From Cognatazoarcus halotolerans (GTDB lineage: Bacteria; Pseudomonadota; Gammaproteobacteria; Burkholderiales; Rhodocyclaceae), in contig NZ_WUAF01000016.1 of NCBI RefSeq assembly GCF_009800965.1, forward strand, positions 1 to 64,000: a stretch of DNA of 64,000 nucleotides, read 5' to 3'. The position numbers and the translations under genes are program-made. Each line of letters starts with the position of its first letter. The stretch's first letter is position 1. Below the pieces are notes generated by a model. That model worked only from the letters and a program-made list of their open reading frames with translations. It did not search any database and was not told the origin of the DNA. Shown here piece after piece: positions 43,013 through 50,536 of this stretch.

Positions 43013-43687
43013 ATGCTGTTTCGCCAGCTCCACGACACTGCCAGCAATACCCTCACTTACCTGCTGGCCGATACCGACGAGCGGGAAGCCGCACTGATCG
43101 ATCCGCTACCGGGGCAGTCGGAACTGCTGCTCGCCTTGCTCGGCGAATACGATCTGCGCCTGCGCTACGTGCTGCGCACCCATGTGCACCGCCCCGACCG
43201 GCGCCCCTGCACCGATCTGTGCCGTCACACCGGCGCACGCATCGTCATCGGCACGGACGCGCCGGCGGACGAACCCGGCGAGCGGGTTGCGCACGGTGCA
43301 ACCCTGGTCCTCGGCAACGAAGTGCTGCGCGTGCTCGCCACACCCGGTCACACCCCCTGCTGCGTCAGCTACCTGTGGCGCGACCGGCTGTTCTGCGGCG
43401 ACACCCTCGAGATCGACGGCTGCTGCGAACCGTCCGACGAACTCGAGCCCGGTCATCTCTACGACAGCGTCACCCAGCGCATCTTCCTGCTGCCCGACGA
43501 AACCCTGATCTTTCCGGGTCACGACCGCAGCGGCCGCAGCATCTCGACGGTGCGCGAAGAGCGTCTGCGCAACCGCGCCTACGCCGGCCGCAGCCGCGAA
43601 ACCTTCATAACCGACGTGGGCATGCGACGGCTCGCCCGGCCCCCTGCCCGCCATCCATTCGAAGAAGACATTCATGAAGCCCATTGA
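43013..43687 (+). CDS. Metallo-beta-lactamase-fold protein, ETHE1/persulfide dioxygenase-like
   Basis: 224 residues. It keeps what correspond to the three mono-iron ligands of persulfide dioxygenases: H57 in THVH, H113 in TPGHTPCC and D130 in FCGDTLEIDGCC, plus FPGHDRSG. The second-metal part of the first motif is changed: HVHRPDR instead of HxHxDH, so the last His is missing and Asp is shifted. Loss of the second metal site is compatible with a one-iron dioxygenase. It is in the cyd operon (10-base gap after ybgE) and overlaps the globin gene by 14 bases. Other hydrolase roles cannot be excluded. Confidence 0.75.
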   Translation: MLFRQLHDTASNTLTYLLADTDEREAALIDPLPGQSELLLALLGEYDLRLRYVLRTHVHRPDRRPCTDLCRHTGARIVIGTDAPADEPGERVAHGATLVLGNEVLRVLATPGHTPCCVSYLWRDRLFCGDTLEIDGCCEPSDELEPGHLYDSVTQRIFLLPDETLIFPGHDRSGRSISTVREERLRNRAYAGRSRETFITDVGMRRLARPPARHPFEEDIHEAH

Positions 43688-44168
43688 ACAGAACATCTGC
43701 GCGCAAGAACCGGCAAGCCTGTACCGGCGCATCGGCGGCGCGGCCGGCGTCGAACGGCTGGTCGAGCGCATCTACCACTGGATGCAGCAGCTTCCCGAGG
43801 CCAGCGATGTGCTCGCCATGCATCACCCCGATCTCACCGAGGTCAAGGCACGCCTGCGAGCCTTCCTTTCAGGCTGGCTTGGAGGGCCCGACCTCTTTCG
43901 CCCCGCCTATGGCGAACCCCGCATGCGCCGCCGCCATTTCGCCTTCGAGATCGACACTGCGGCGCGCGACGCGTGGATGGCCTGCCTGTGCCGCGCAGTC
44001 GACGAGACGGTCGCCGAACCCGCCCTCGCTGACGAGCTGAAATCGGTGTTCCAGGCCATGGCCGACCATCTCCGCAATGTCCGATCCCCCCGCGACCAAC
44101 AACCCCTGTCCGGCTGTGGCTGCGGGAATCCGCACGGCGGGCACGCCACACGTTCGCCAGGGCCCTGA
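43674..44168 (+). CDS. Group II truncated hemoglobin
   Basis: 164 residues. SLYRRIGGAAGVERLVERIYHWM, then LRAFLSGWLGGPDLF, then GEPRMRRRHFAFEID with the proximal His, and RDAWMACLCRAVDE are the trHbO-type pattern. The C-terminal tail (SGCGCGNPHGGH) adds cysteines and histidines not usual for the family. Location in the bd oxidase operon suggests O2/NO handling or peroxide/persulfide chemistry at the membrane. Confidence 0.87.
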   Translation: MKPIEQNICAQEPASLYRRIGGAAGVERLVERIYHWMQQLPEASDVLAMHHPDLTEVKARLRAFLSGWLGGPDLFRPAYGEPRMRRRHFAFEIDTAARDAWMACLCRAVDETVAEPALADELKSVFQAMADHLRNVRSPRDQQPLSGCGCGNPHGGHATRSPGP

Positions 44169-44188
44169 CGACCCGATCCGGAGCACAA

Positions 44189-45322
44189 ATGAGCAATCCA
44201 GAAATCTGCATTCTCGGCGCCGGCTTCGCCGCGCTCACCGCGGTACGGGAGCTTCGCAAGCATGCACCGGATGCCCGCATCACCCTGATCGCCCCCAGAC
44301 CGGAGTTCATCTACCTGCCCAGCCTGATCTGGATTCCGACCGGGCTGCGCAGGGGTGACGACCTGCGCATCGCGTTGCAGCCCTTCTTCGCACGGCATGC
44401 GGTCAACTATGTGCAGGCGCGCGTCACCGCCGTGCTCGAGGGCGGGCGGCGTGTCGTCACCGATGCCGGCGAATATTCGAACGACGCCCTGATCGTCGCC
44501 TCCGGCGGACGCTTCATCAAGAAGCTGCCCGGCATCGAACACGCCATCACGCTGTGCGAAGGCATCACCGCGGCCGAGCGCATCCGCGAGCGGATCCTGG
44601 CCATGGACCAAGGCCGCATCGCCCTGGGCTTCGGCGGCAACCCTGCGGAACCCTCGGCGATGCGCGGCGGGCCGATGTTCGAGCTGCTGTTCGGACTGGA
44701 ACGTTGGCTGCGACGCCAGAAGCGGCGCGACCGGATCGATCTCACCTTCTTCAACGCCGCCGCCGAACCCGGCAAGCGTCTCGGGGAGCGAGCGGTGAAA
44801 TCGCTGCTGGCGGAAATGGGACGACGGCGTATCGACACCCACCTCGGCCACAAGCCACTCGGTTTCAGTGAAACCGGGGTCGACACCGATGGCGGACACA
44901 TCAACGCAGACCTGATCCTCTTCATGCCCGGCCTCACCGGCCCCGACTGGCTGGCCGCGAGCGAGCTGCCGGTCTCGCCCGGCGGCTTCGTCAAGGCCGA
45001 TGTCCACTGCGCCGCCGAAGGGCTCGAGCGGGTATTCGTTGCGGGCGACGCCGGCAGCTACCCGGGCCCGGACTGGCTACCCAAGCAGGCCCACATGGCC
45101 GATCTGCAGGCCCGCGCCGCGGCGCGAAACCTGCTCGCCACGCTCGGCGGGAAACCGCCCACCGAGACGCCAAAACCGGAGCTCATCTGCATCGTGGACA
45201 GTTACGACACCGGCATGCTCGTGTACCGCAGCCCACGCCGCAGTTTCATGCTGCCCTCCAGCCGGGCCATGCACTGGTCGAAGCGCTATTTCGAGGCCCA
45301 CTACCTCAAGGGGATCCGATGA
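44189..45322 (+). CDS. FAD-dependent oxidoreductase, SQR/NDH-2 superfamily
   Basis: 377 residues. The N-terminal FAD site is ILGAGFAALTAVRELRK. A second dinucleotide site lies near RIALGFGGNP, and the FAD-contacting VFVAGDAGSYPGPDWLPKQ lies in the C-terminal part. The fold and KRYFEAHYLKG end match the sulfide:quinone oxidoreductase/NDH-2 group. Where SQRs carry a catalytic Cys before GAP, this protein reads AMRGGPMFE, so the usual SQR Cys is missing and the substrate is uncertain. It is the last gene of the cyd operon, 20 bases after the globin. Confidence 0.78.
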   Translation: MSNPEICILGAGFAALTAVRELRKHAPDARITLIAPRPEFIYLPSLIWIPTGLRRGDDLRIALQPFFARHAVNYVQARVTAVLEGGRRVVTDAGEYSNDALIVASGGRFIKKLPGIEHAITLCEGITAAERIRERILAMDQGRIALGFGGNPAEPSAMRGGPMFELLFGLERWLRRQKRRDRIDLTFFNAAAEPGKRLGERAVKSLLAEMGRRRIDTHLGHKPLGFSETGVDTDGGHINADLILFMPGLTGPDWLAASELPVSPGGFVKADVHCAAEGLERVFVAGDAGSYPGPDWLPKQAHMADLQARAAARNLLATLGGKPPTETPKPELICIVDSYDTGMLVYRSPRRSFMLPSSRAMHWSKRYFEAHYLKGIR

Positions 45323-45447
45323 ATCGGACACCCACCATCGACCTCCAGCGCCGATCCTCGCCGCCCTGAGCCGGCAGGCAGAAGAGAAGCGACGCTCCGT
45401 AAGCAAGCATCATCGGCAGTGACTATACGGCCGATAGGGAGAAGCAA

Positions 45448-45480
45448 CTTCCTTATAAATAAGCATTTGCTTATATTTAT
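45448..45480. promoter_or_regulatory. AT-rich nested palindromes upstream of the peroxiredoxin gene
   Basis: CTTATAAATAAG, then GCATTTGC, then CTTATATTTAT run together within about 30 bases; the first two are inverted repeats and CTTAT recurs as a direct repeat. The composition contrasts with the surrounding GC-rich DNA, and the end lies about 35 bases before ATG 45515, so it is probably the promoter/operator. AATAAGCATTT resembles an NsrR half-site only loosely. Confidence 0.4.
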
Positions 45481-45514
45481 TTCACCTCAGTTGAACAACG
45501 CAAGGAGTGAAAAG

Positions 45515-46162
45515 ATGGAAACCCAGAACACCTGCCCATCCTTCCCGCGGATCAATGAACCCGCGCCCGCCTTCAAGGCTGCAACCACCTTCGGCGAGCG
45601 CAGCCTCGAAGACTATCGCGGCAAATGGTTGATCCTGTTCTCCCACCCTGCCGACTTCACGCCGGTGTGCACCACCGAGTTCATGGGCTTTGCGCGCGCT
45701 GCCGACACTTTCCGCAGCATGAATTGCGAATTGCTGGGCCTGTCGATCGACAGCCTCTTCTCCCACCTCGCCTGGACCCGCAGCATCAAGCAGAACTTCG
45801 GCGTCGACATCACCTTCCCGATCATCGAAGACCTCAAGATGGAGGTCGCCAAGGCCTACGGGATGATCCATCCGGGGGCTGGCGATACCTCGGCGGTCCG
45901 TGCAACCTTCTTCATTGACCCAGAAGGGAAGCTGCGGGCCATGGTCTATTACCCGATGAGCAACGGCCGCTCGATCGACGAGTTCGTGCGCCTGCTGCAG
46001 GCACTTCAGACCAGCGACGCCAACGGCGTGGCAACGCCCGAGAACTGGAAGCCCGGCGAGCCGGTGATCGTGCCGCCGCCAAAAACCGCCGAGGCCGCCG
46101 AGAAGCGCGCCAGCGAAGGCTACGACTACGTCGACTGGTACTTCTCCAGAAAGACTCTTTGA
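45515..46162 (+). CDS. 1-Cys peroxiredoxin (Prx6-type)
   Basis: 215 residues. The peroxidatic Cys is in HPADFTPVCTTEF (about residue 51), and the enzyme has the long C-terminal domain of the Prx6 group with SIDEFVRLLQALQ, ENWKPGEPVIVPP and YDYVDWYF. It reduces H2O2, alkyl hydroperoxides or peroxynitrite. ATG 45515 has AAGGAG upstream. Monocistronic; a strong hairpin follows. Confidence 0.93.
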   Translation: METQNTCPSFPRINEPAPAFKAATTFGERSLEDYRGKWLILFSHPADFTPVCTTEFMGFARAADTFRSMNCELLGLSIDSLFSHLAWTRSIKQNFGVDITFPIIEDLKMEVAKAYGMIHPGAGDTSAVRATFFIDPEGKLRAMVYYPMSNGRSIDEFVRLLQALQTSDANGVATPENWKPGEPVIVPPPKTAEAAEKRASEGYDYVDWYFSRKTL

Positions 46163-46171
46163 TCGAGGCTC

Positions 46172-46202
46172 CTGGCCGCGCAAAGACGACCTGCGCGGCC
46201 AG
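46172..46202. terminator. Hairpin after the peroxiredoxin gene
   Basis: CTGGCCGCGCA (46172-46182) and TGCGCGGCCAG (46192-46202) make a perfect 11-pair stem with a nine-base loop, ten bases after the stop. No T-run. Confidence 0.6.
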
Positions 46203-46269
46203 GTCCGCTCAAGGCGGACATTCCGGCGATCAGATCACGCAATAAGGTCACCCCCCGACGAGAACCCAG

Positions 46270-47265
46270 ATGAACACCGCCAAGCCAATCCCGAGCGACG
46301 CGCATTCGATGAACCCGCCTGCCCGCCTCGCAAACTTCCCGATCGCACTCTTTTCGACCGTGATGGGGACCGCCGGGCTCGCCATCGCCTGGCAGAAGGC
46401 TGCGCATTCTCTCGGCTGGCCCGATGCCGCAGGTGGCTTGCTTGCCCTGCTGGCCAGCTTCATCTTCGTCATCACTACACTCTTCTACGCAGCAAAGCTG
46501 CTGCGCCATCCCTCCGCCGTCACGGCCGAACGGCTGCATCCGGTAAAGATGAACTTCTTCCCGACCTTTTCAATCGGCATCCTGCTGTTGGCGATCGCCT
46601 GGAGCCCCGTCGCACCACGGGCTGCCGCCGCGCTGTGGATGACGGGCGCCGCGCTGCAGCTCGGGTTCACGCTGATGATCATGAGCAGCTGGATTCATCA
46701 CACCCAGTTCGAGGTTCAGCACCTCAATCCGGCGTGGTTCATCCCAGTCGTCGGCAACATCATCGTGCCGGTCGTCGGCATGCGTTATGCCCCTGCCGAG
46801 ATCTCGTGGTTCTTCTTCAGCATCGGGCTGGTTTTCTGGATGATCCTCTTTGCGGTGGTCATGTACCGCCTGTTCTTTCATGCACCGCTCGCGCTGCGCC
46901 TGACGCCCACACTGTTCATCCTGCTGGCGCCCCCATCGGTCGGCTTCATTGCCTACACCAACCTTGTCGGCGGGCTCGACGCTTTCGCCCGCATTCTCTA
47001 TCACACCGCCCTGTTCCTGGCCCTGCTCCTCGGCAGCAATGCCATGCGCTTCTTCCGCGTGCCCTTCTTCGTTTCGGCCTGGGCCTACTCCTTCCCGCTC
47101 GCCGCGCTTACCATCGCGACGATGCGCATGGCCGAACTCAGCGGAGCAGGATTCTTCCACCTGCTCGGCGTGGCGCTGTTGATCCTTACCAGCCTGGTCA
47201 TCGCCGCACTGGCGATGCGTACGATCAAGGCCATCGGCCGCGGCGAGCTGTGCGTCCCCGAATAG
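46270..47265 (+). CDS. TDT/SLAC1-family membrane carrier (TehA-like)
   Basis: 331 residues, about ten hydrophobic helices. FPIALFSTVMGTAGLAIAWQ at the start, LHPVKMNFFPTFSIGILLLA, and NPAWFIPVVGNIIVPVVGM are typical of the TehA/SLAC1/C4-dicarboxylate (TDT) family of anion channels and carriers. Substrate unknown: tellurite/C4-dicarboxylate/sulfite members look alike. It stands alone between two hairpins. Confidence 0.85.
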   Translation: MNTAKPIPSDAHSMNPPARLANFPIALFSTVMGTAGLAIAWQKAAHSLGWPDAAGGLLALLASFIFVITTLFYAAKLLRHPSAVTAERLHPVKMNFFPTFSIGILLLAIAWSPVAPRAAAALWMTGAALQLGFTLMIMSSWIHHTQFEVQHLNPAWFIPVVGNIIVPVVGMRYAPAEISWFFFSIGLVFWMILFAVVMYRLFFHAPLALRLTPTLFILLAPPSVGFIAYTNLVGGLDAFARILYHTALFLALLLGSNAMRFFRVPFFVSAWAYSFPLAALTIATMRMAELSGAGFFHLLGVALLILTSLVIAALAMRTIKAIGRGELCVPE

Positions 47266-47296
47266 CCGGGAACCGCCTGCAGTGGCGGTGCCCGGC
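47265..47296. terminator. Hairpin after the TDT carrier gene
   Basis: GCCGGG (47265-47270) pairs with CCCGGC (47291-47296) and inside it CCGC (47273-47276) pairs with GCGG (47285-47288), starting at the stop codon. No T-run. Confidence 0.45.
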
Positions 47297-47341
47297 CGCT
47301 TCGCACATACTGGCGGGCGTCAACTCCATGGAGCCACGCCC

Positions 47342-48037
47342 GTGTCCGAAGCAAATCAGCTCGCCATTCCCGCTTTCGAGCCGCCCACCCTGCCGGTGGC
47401 CGACAGCAACGCGCTCTTCCCGGTACGCCGCGTCTTCTGCGTGGGCCGCAACTACGCCGCCCACGCCCGTGAAATGGGCGCCGACCCCAACGCCGAACCG
47501 CCTTTCTTCTTCATGAAGCCGGCAACAGCCGTGCAGCATCACGGCCGCGTCGCCTACCCCAACCGCACCGAGGACTATCACCACGAAGTCGAGCTGGTGG
47601 TCGCGCTCTCGTCCGGTGGTCGCGACATTCCGGTGGTTGCCGCACTGGATCGCGTCTATGGCTACGGTGTAGGTCTGGACCTCACCCGCCGCGACATTCA
47701 GACCGCCCTCAAGAAGGCCGGCAAGTCGTGGGAGATGGGGAAATGCGCCGACCAGTCGGCACCGGTATCAGCCATCACGCCTGTTGCGACATGTGGTCAC
47801 CCGGAAAGGGGCACGATCCAACTCAGCGTGAATGACAAGGTGGTCCAGCGAGGCGATCTCGCCGACATGATCCTCGACGTGCCGCACATCATCGCCGAGC
47901 TGTCCACCTGGTTCGAGCTCATGCCCGGCGACCTGATCTTCACCGGCACGCCGGAAGGCGTCGGTCCGCTCAGCCGGGGAGACCACCTGCTTGCCGAAGT
48001 CAGCGGCGTGGCAAGACTCGAGTTGGAGCTAGTCTGA
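47342..48037 (+). CDS. Fumarylacetoacetate hydrolase-family protein
   Basis: 231 residues, the short FAH form. RVFCVGRNYAAHAREMG, PFFFMKPATAV, the metal-binding acidic residues in DYHHEVELVVALS and the later YGYGVGLDLTRRDIQ, and GDLIFTGTPEGVGPL define the family (acylpyruvase, oxaloacetate decarboxylase or aromatic-pathway hydrolase). GTG 47342 is taken as start because VSEANQLAIPAF gives the usual N-terminus. No pathway partner is adjacent, so the substrate is open. Confidence 0.88.
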   Translation: MSEANQLAIPAFEPPTLPVADSNALFPVRRVFCVGRNYAAHAREMGADPNAEPPFFFMKPATAVQHHGRVAYPNRTEDYHHEVELVVALSSGGRDIPVVAALDRVYGYGVGLDLTRRDIQTALKKAGKSWEMGKCADQSAPVSAITPVATCGHPERGTIQLSVNDKVVQRGDLADMILDVPHIIAELSTWFELMPGDLIFTGTPEGVGPLSRGDHLLAEVSGVARLELELV

Positions 48038-48038
48038 G

Positions 48039-48074
48039 CGACGCAGGAAAACGCTGCGCGTCGGCTCCTTTTTG
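48039..48074 (+). terminator. Probable intrinsic terminator of the FAH-family gene
   Basis: CGACGCAG (48039-48046) pairs with CTGCGCGTCG (48054-48063), with a two-base bulge, followed by GGCTCC and a run of five T at 48069-48073. Confidence 0.45.
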
Positions 48075-48230
48075 GACCGACCGTATATCGCCCCTCAAGT
48101 GCGGCGCCCACCCAGGCACAGGAAACCGATTAAAAACAAGAACGGCTACCAGCACCATTCAAGTGAGTGTCGCGACCGTTTCATCAGCGATTGCCCGTCT
48201 TGAGAGCACGGTCAATCGCTGCCTTGTCGC

Positions 48231-48315
48231 TGGTGCCCAGAAAGGGACTCGAACCCCCACGCCTTGCGGCGCCAGAACCTAAATCTGGTGCGTCTACCAA
48301 TTCCGCCACCTGGGC
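48231..48315 (-). tRNA. tRNA-Leu (anticodon UAG)
   Basis: 85 bases on the minus strand. GCCCAGG/CTGGGC acceptor pairing, D-loop GGAATTGGTAGACGC, anticodon stem CCAGA/TCTGG with loop TTTAGGT (anticodon TAG), a long variable arm (CGCCGCAAGGCG) as expected for a class II tRNA, T-loop GGTTCGAGTCC, and an encoded CCA end. It reads CUA and other CUN leucine codons. Confidence 0.97.
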
Positions 48316-48323
48316 CCACCGGT

Positions 48324-48351
48324 GCAAAGCACCGGAGAGGCGGCAATTATA
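48324..48351 (-). promoter_or_regulatory. tRNA-Leu promoter -10 and leader hairpin
   Basis: Minus-strand TATAAT (48351-48346) is a perfect -10 hexamer about 30 bases upstream of the tRNA. A leader hairpin CCGGTGC-TTT-GCACCGG lies between it and the mature 5' end (about 48319-48335). No good -35 hexamer was found at 17 bases. Confidence 0.45.
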
Positions 48352-48493
48352 CACGGCCCACCGTTTTGCTCCCATACAGTGGCGGGTCGTAAATCCCGGT
48401 CGGTGGCGCCGACCGATGACGGTGGCTCGACAGGCCCGACTCGCGCAGCTATAACGCATTTTCCTTACGCGCCAATCACCCCGGAAAGCCATC

Positions 48494-49045
48494 ATGCAGC
48501 TGAGCGCCTATCTCAACACTTTTCCCGTATTGGGTGAATTCAATTTCGTACATGATTCGGCCCGGATAATCGGCGACGTTCGTACCGGCCGCGATTGCTC
48601 CATATGGTGCAACGCGGTGATCCGCGGCGACGTCAACCGGATCGAAATCGGGGACTGCAGCAATATCCAGGACTTCGTGATGTGCCACGTTTCGCACCGC
48701 CGCGAGGCAAAGCCCGAGGGTTCGCCGCTGATCATCGGTCAGCATGTGACTGTAGGACATTCGGCGATCCTGCACGGATGCGCCATCGGAAACGAATGCC
48801 TGATCGGCATGGGCGTGATCGTGATGGACGATGTGGTCGTGGGTGATCGGGTGATGATCGGTGCGGGCAGCCTCGTCCCTCCGGGCAAGGAACTCGAAAG
48901 CGGGCACCTCTACGTGGGCCGCCCCGCGTCGAAGGTTCGCGCGCTCACCAGCGAAGAACTATCGTTTCTTCGCTATTCGGCGGAACACTACGTTCGCGTA
49001 AAGAACAACTATCTGCTGCAGGACAACGAAGTCGAATCGGGCTGA
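48494..49045 (+). CDS. Gamma-class carbonic anhydrase-family protein
   Basis: 183 residues of left-handed beta-helix hexapeptide repeats: IGDVRTGRDCSIWCNAVIRG, IEIGDCSNIQD, LIIGQHVTVGHSAILHG. Zinc-type histidines are in CHVSHRR and VGHSAILHG, as in YrdA/CaiE/Cam-like trimers. Whether it hydrates CO2 or acts otherwise is not decidable. It stands alone, 178 bases from the tRNA gene on the opposite strand. Confidence 0.9.
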   Translation: MQLSAYLNTFPVLGEFNFVHDSARIIGDVRTGRDCSIWCNAVIRGDVNRIEIGDCSNIQDFVMCHVSHRREAKPEGSPLIIGQHVTVGHSAILHGCAIGNECLIGMGVIVMDDVVVGDRVMIGAGSLVPPGKELESGHLYVGRPASKVRALTSEELSFLRYSAEHYVRVKNNYLLQDNEVESG

Positions 49046-49161
49046 CAGATCGTGCCCGGACGCTCCGGATCGTTCGTCAATGGCGGATCTCGGGGCGTTT
49101 TTCCGGCGCGGATTGACTATGATCGAAAGGTCCGCGACGCGTTGAATGGGGAGAACCACCG

Positions 49162-50535
49162 GTGCCGGCAAGCGAAGACTTCTGGGACGACCTGCTCGGG
49201 CATCTGAAAGAAGGGCTCCTGCTACCGATCGTGGGACCCGAAATGCTCACGGTGCAGAGTGCCGACGGGACCCCCGGGCCGCTGATGAAGGAGGTGGCCG
49301 CGCGGCTCGACGCGCGCTATTCGCTGGGCACCGGCGCAGGTGCCGAATTCGACGCCGTGGTGCGCGCATTCATGCAGCAACGCGGCGCACAGGAATCGGA
49401 ACGCCTGTACCGCGTGGTCAACGACATTCTTGACCAGATCGATGCGCCTCCGGGCGAGGCATTGCGAGCCCTTGCCAGCGTGCGCGATCTGCGCCTGTTC
49501 GTGAGTACCAGTTTCGATTCGATGCTCGCCCGGGCACTTGATGCCGAGCGCTTTGGTGGCGCTCGCCAGACCCGCGAATTATGGTTCGCCCCGAACCAGT
49601 CCACACTCGAGCAGCAAGCCAACGCGCCGGCACCGGCCGCTGGCGAGACGGTGGTTTTCAAGCTGTTCGGCCAAGCATCGTCGATGCCGCAATATGCCCT
49701 GCACGACGAGGACGTGCTCGAATGGCTGCATGCCCTGCTCAGCGGTACGGCCCGTCTGCCGGACTGGCTCGGCGCGAAGCTGCGTGACTCGCCACTGCTC
49801 TTCCTGGGGTGCCGCACGCCCGACTGGCTTGGCCGCTTCATGTTGCGCATGGCCAGCAACGCGCGACTATCACTGTCGGCCAAACAGTTCTTCATCGTCG
49901 GTAGCGGCATCGGCTCGCAACCGGCACTCACCGATTTTTTCCGCACCTATTGCGGCACCACGCGGGTACAGGTGCTCGAGGCCGATGCAAACAGTTTTGC
50001 CATCGAGCTGGCCGCACGCTGGAAGGCGCGAACCCCCGAGGCCGCAGGGACTCCGGCGGCAGCCGAGTCGGCGGCAGAGCATGGTTCGATCTTCATCAGC
50101 TACGCGCGCGAAGACATCGATGCGGCGCGATGTCTTGCCGGCGCGATTCGCGAGCTTGGCGGCGACGTATGGCTGGACGAGCGACGGCTCCAGCCCGGCG
50201 ATCGATGGCATGACGAGATCCTGCGCGGCATCCGCCGCGAAGCGCGACTGTTCCTGCCGCTGATCTCGAAGAACACCGAGGCGCGCGAAGAAGGCTTCGT
50301 GTTCCGCGAGTGGGCCGAAGCGGTCGAACGCGCGCAGGGCATTCCACGGCGGCGCTTCATCCTGCCGCTGATCATCGACCCGGACTACGACGGACACTTC
50401 GAGCGCTACCAGCAGGTACCCGCCGAATTTGCCACCTTCAACGTCACCCACGCCCCGGGGGGCAAGGCCGACGCGGCCCTGCAGGCCGTGCTGACCGCCG
50501 AGATCCGCTCGATGCGACGTGCGGAGTTCGCCTGA
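49162..50535 (+). CDS. SIR2-like/TIR fusion protein, candidate immune effector
   Basis: 457 residues. The N-terminal region (about 1-285) resembles SIR2-like domains of defence proteins: LLLPIVGPEMLTVQSADG, VRDLRLFVSTSFDSMLARAL, VVFKLFGQASS, LLFLGCRTPDWLGR. Two expected catalytic positions look changed: Ser117 where TTNxD has Asn, and Phe169 in KLFG where SIR2s have His. The C-terminal TIR domain (about 308-457) has GSIFISYAREDID, VWLDERRLQPGDRW and a helix with FREWAEAVER supplying a candidate catalytic Glu (E383 or E386). TIR and SIR2 domains in anti-phage systems consume NAD+. The start is GTG 49162 with GGGGAG upstream. It is followed after one base by the NTPase gene. Confidence 0.8.
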   Translation: MPASEDFWDDLLGHLKEGLLLPIVGPEMLTVQSADGTPGPLMKEVAARLDARYSLGTGAGAEFDAVVRAFMQQRGAQESERLYRVVNDILDQIDAPPGEALRALASVRDLRLFVSTSFDSMLARALDAERFGGARQTRELWFAPNQSTLEQQANAPAPAAGETVVFKLFGQASSMPQYALHDEDVLEWLHALLSGTARLPDWLGAKLRDSPLLFLGCRTPDWLGRFMLRMASNARLSLSAKQFFIVGSGIGSQPALTDFFRTYCGTTRVQVLEADANSFAIELAARWKARTPEAAGTPAAAESAAEHGSIFISYAREDIDAARCLAGAIRELGGDVWLDERRLQPGDRWHDEILRGIRREARLFLPLISKNTEAREEGFVFREWAEAVERAQGIPRRRFILPLIIDPDYDGHFERYQQVPAEFATFNVTHAPGGKADAALQAVLTAEIRSMRRAEFA

Positions 50536-50536
50536 C

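Noticed and set aside
44189-45322. Firm call as sulfide:quinone oxidoreductase
   Set aside because: The catalytic Cys expected before the GAP-like segment is replaced (AMRGGPMFE), so only the superfamily is stated.
48231-48315. tRNA-Leu as integration site of the SIR2/TIR-nSTAND locus
   Set aside because: The 3' end of the tRNA points away from those genes, no integrase is present and no repeat of the tRNA end was noticed to the right.
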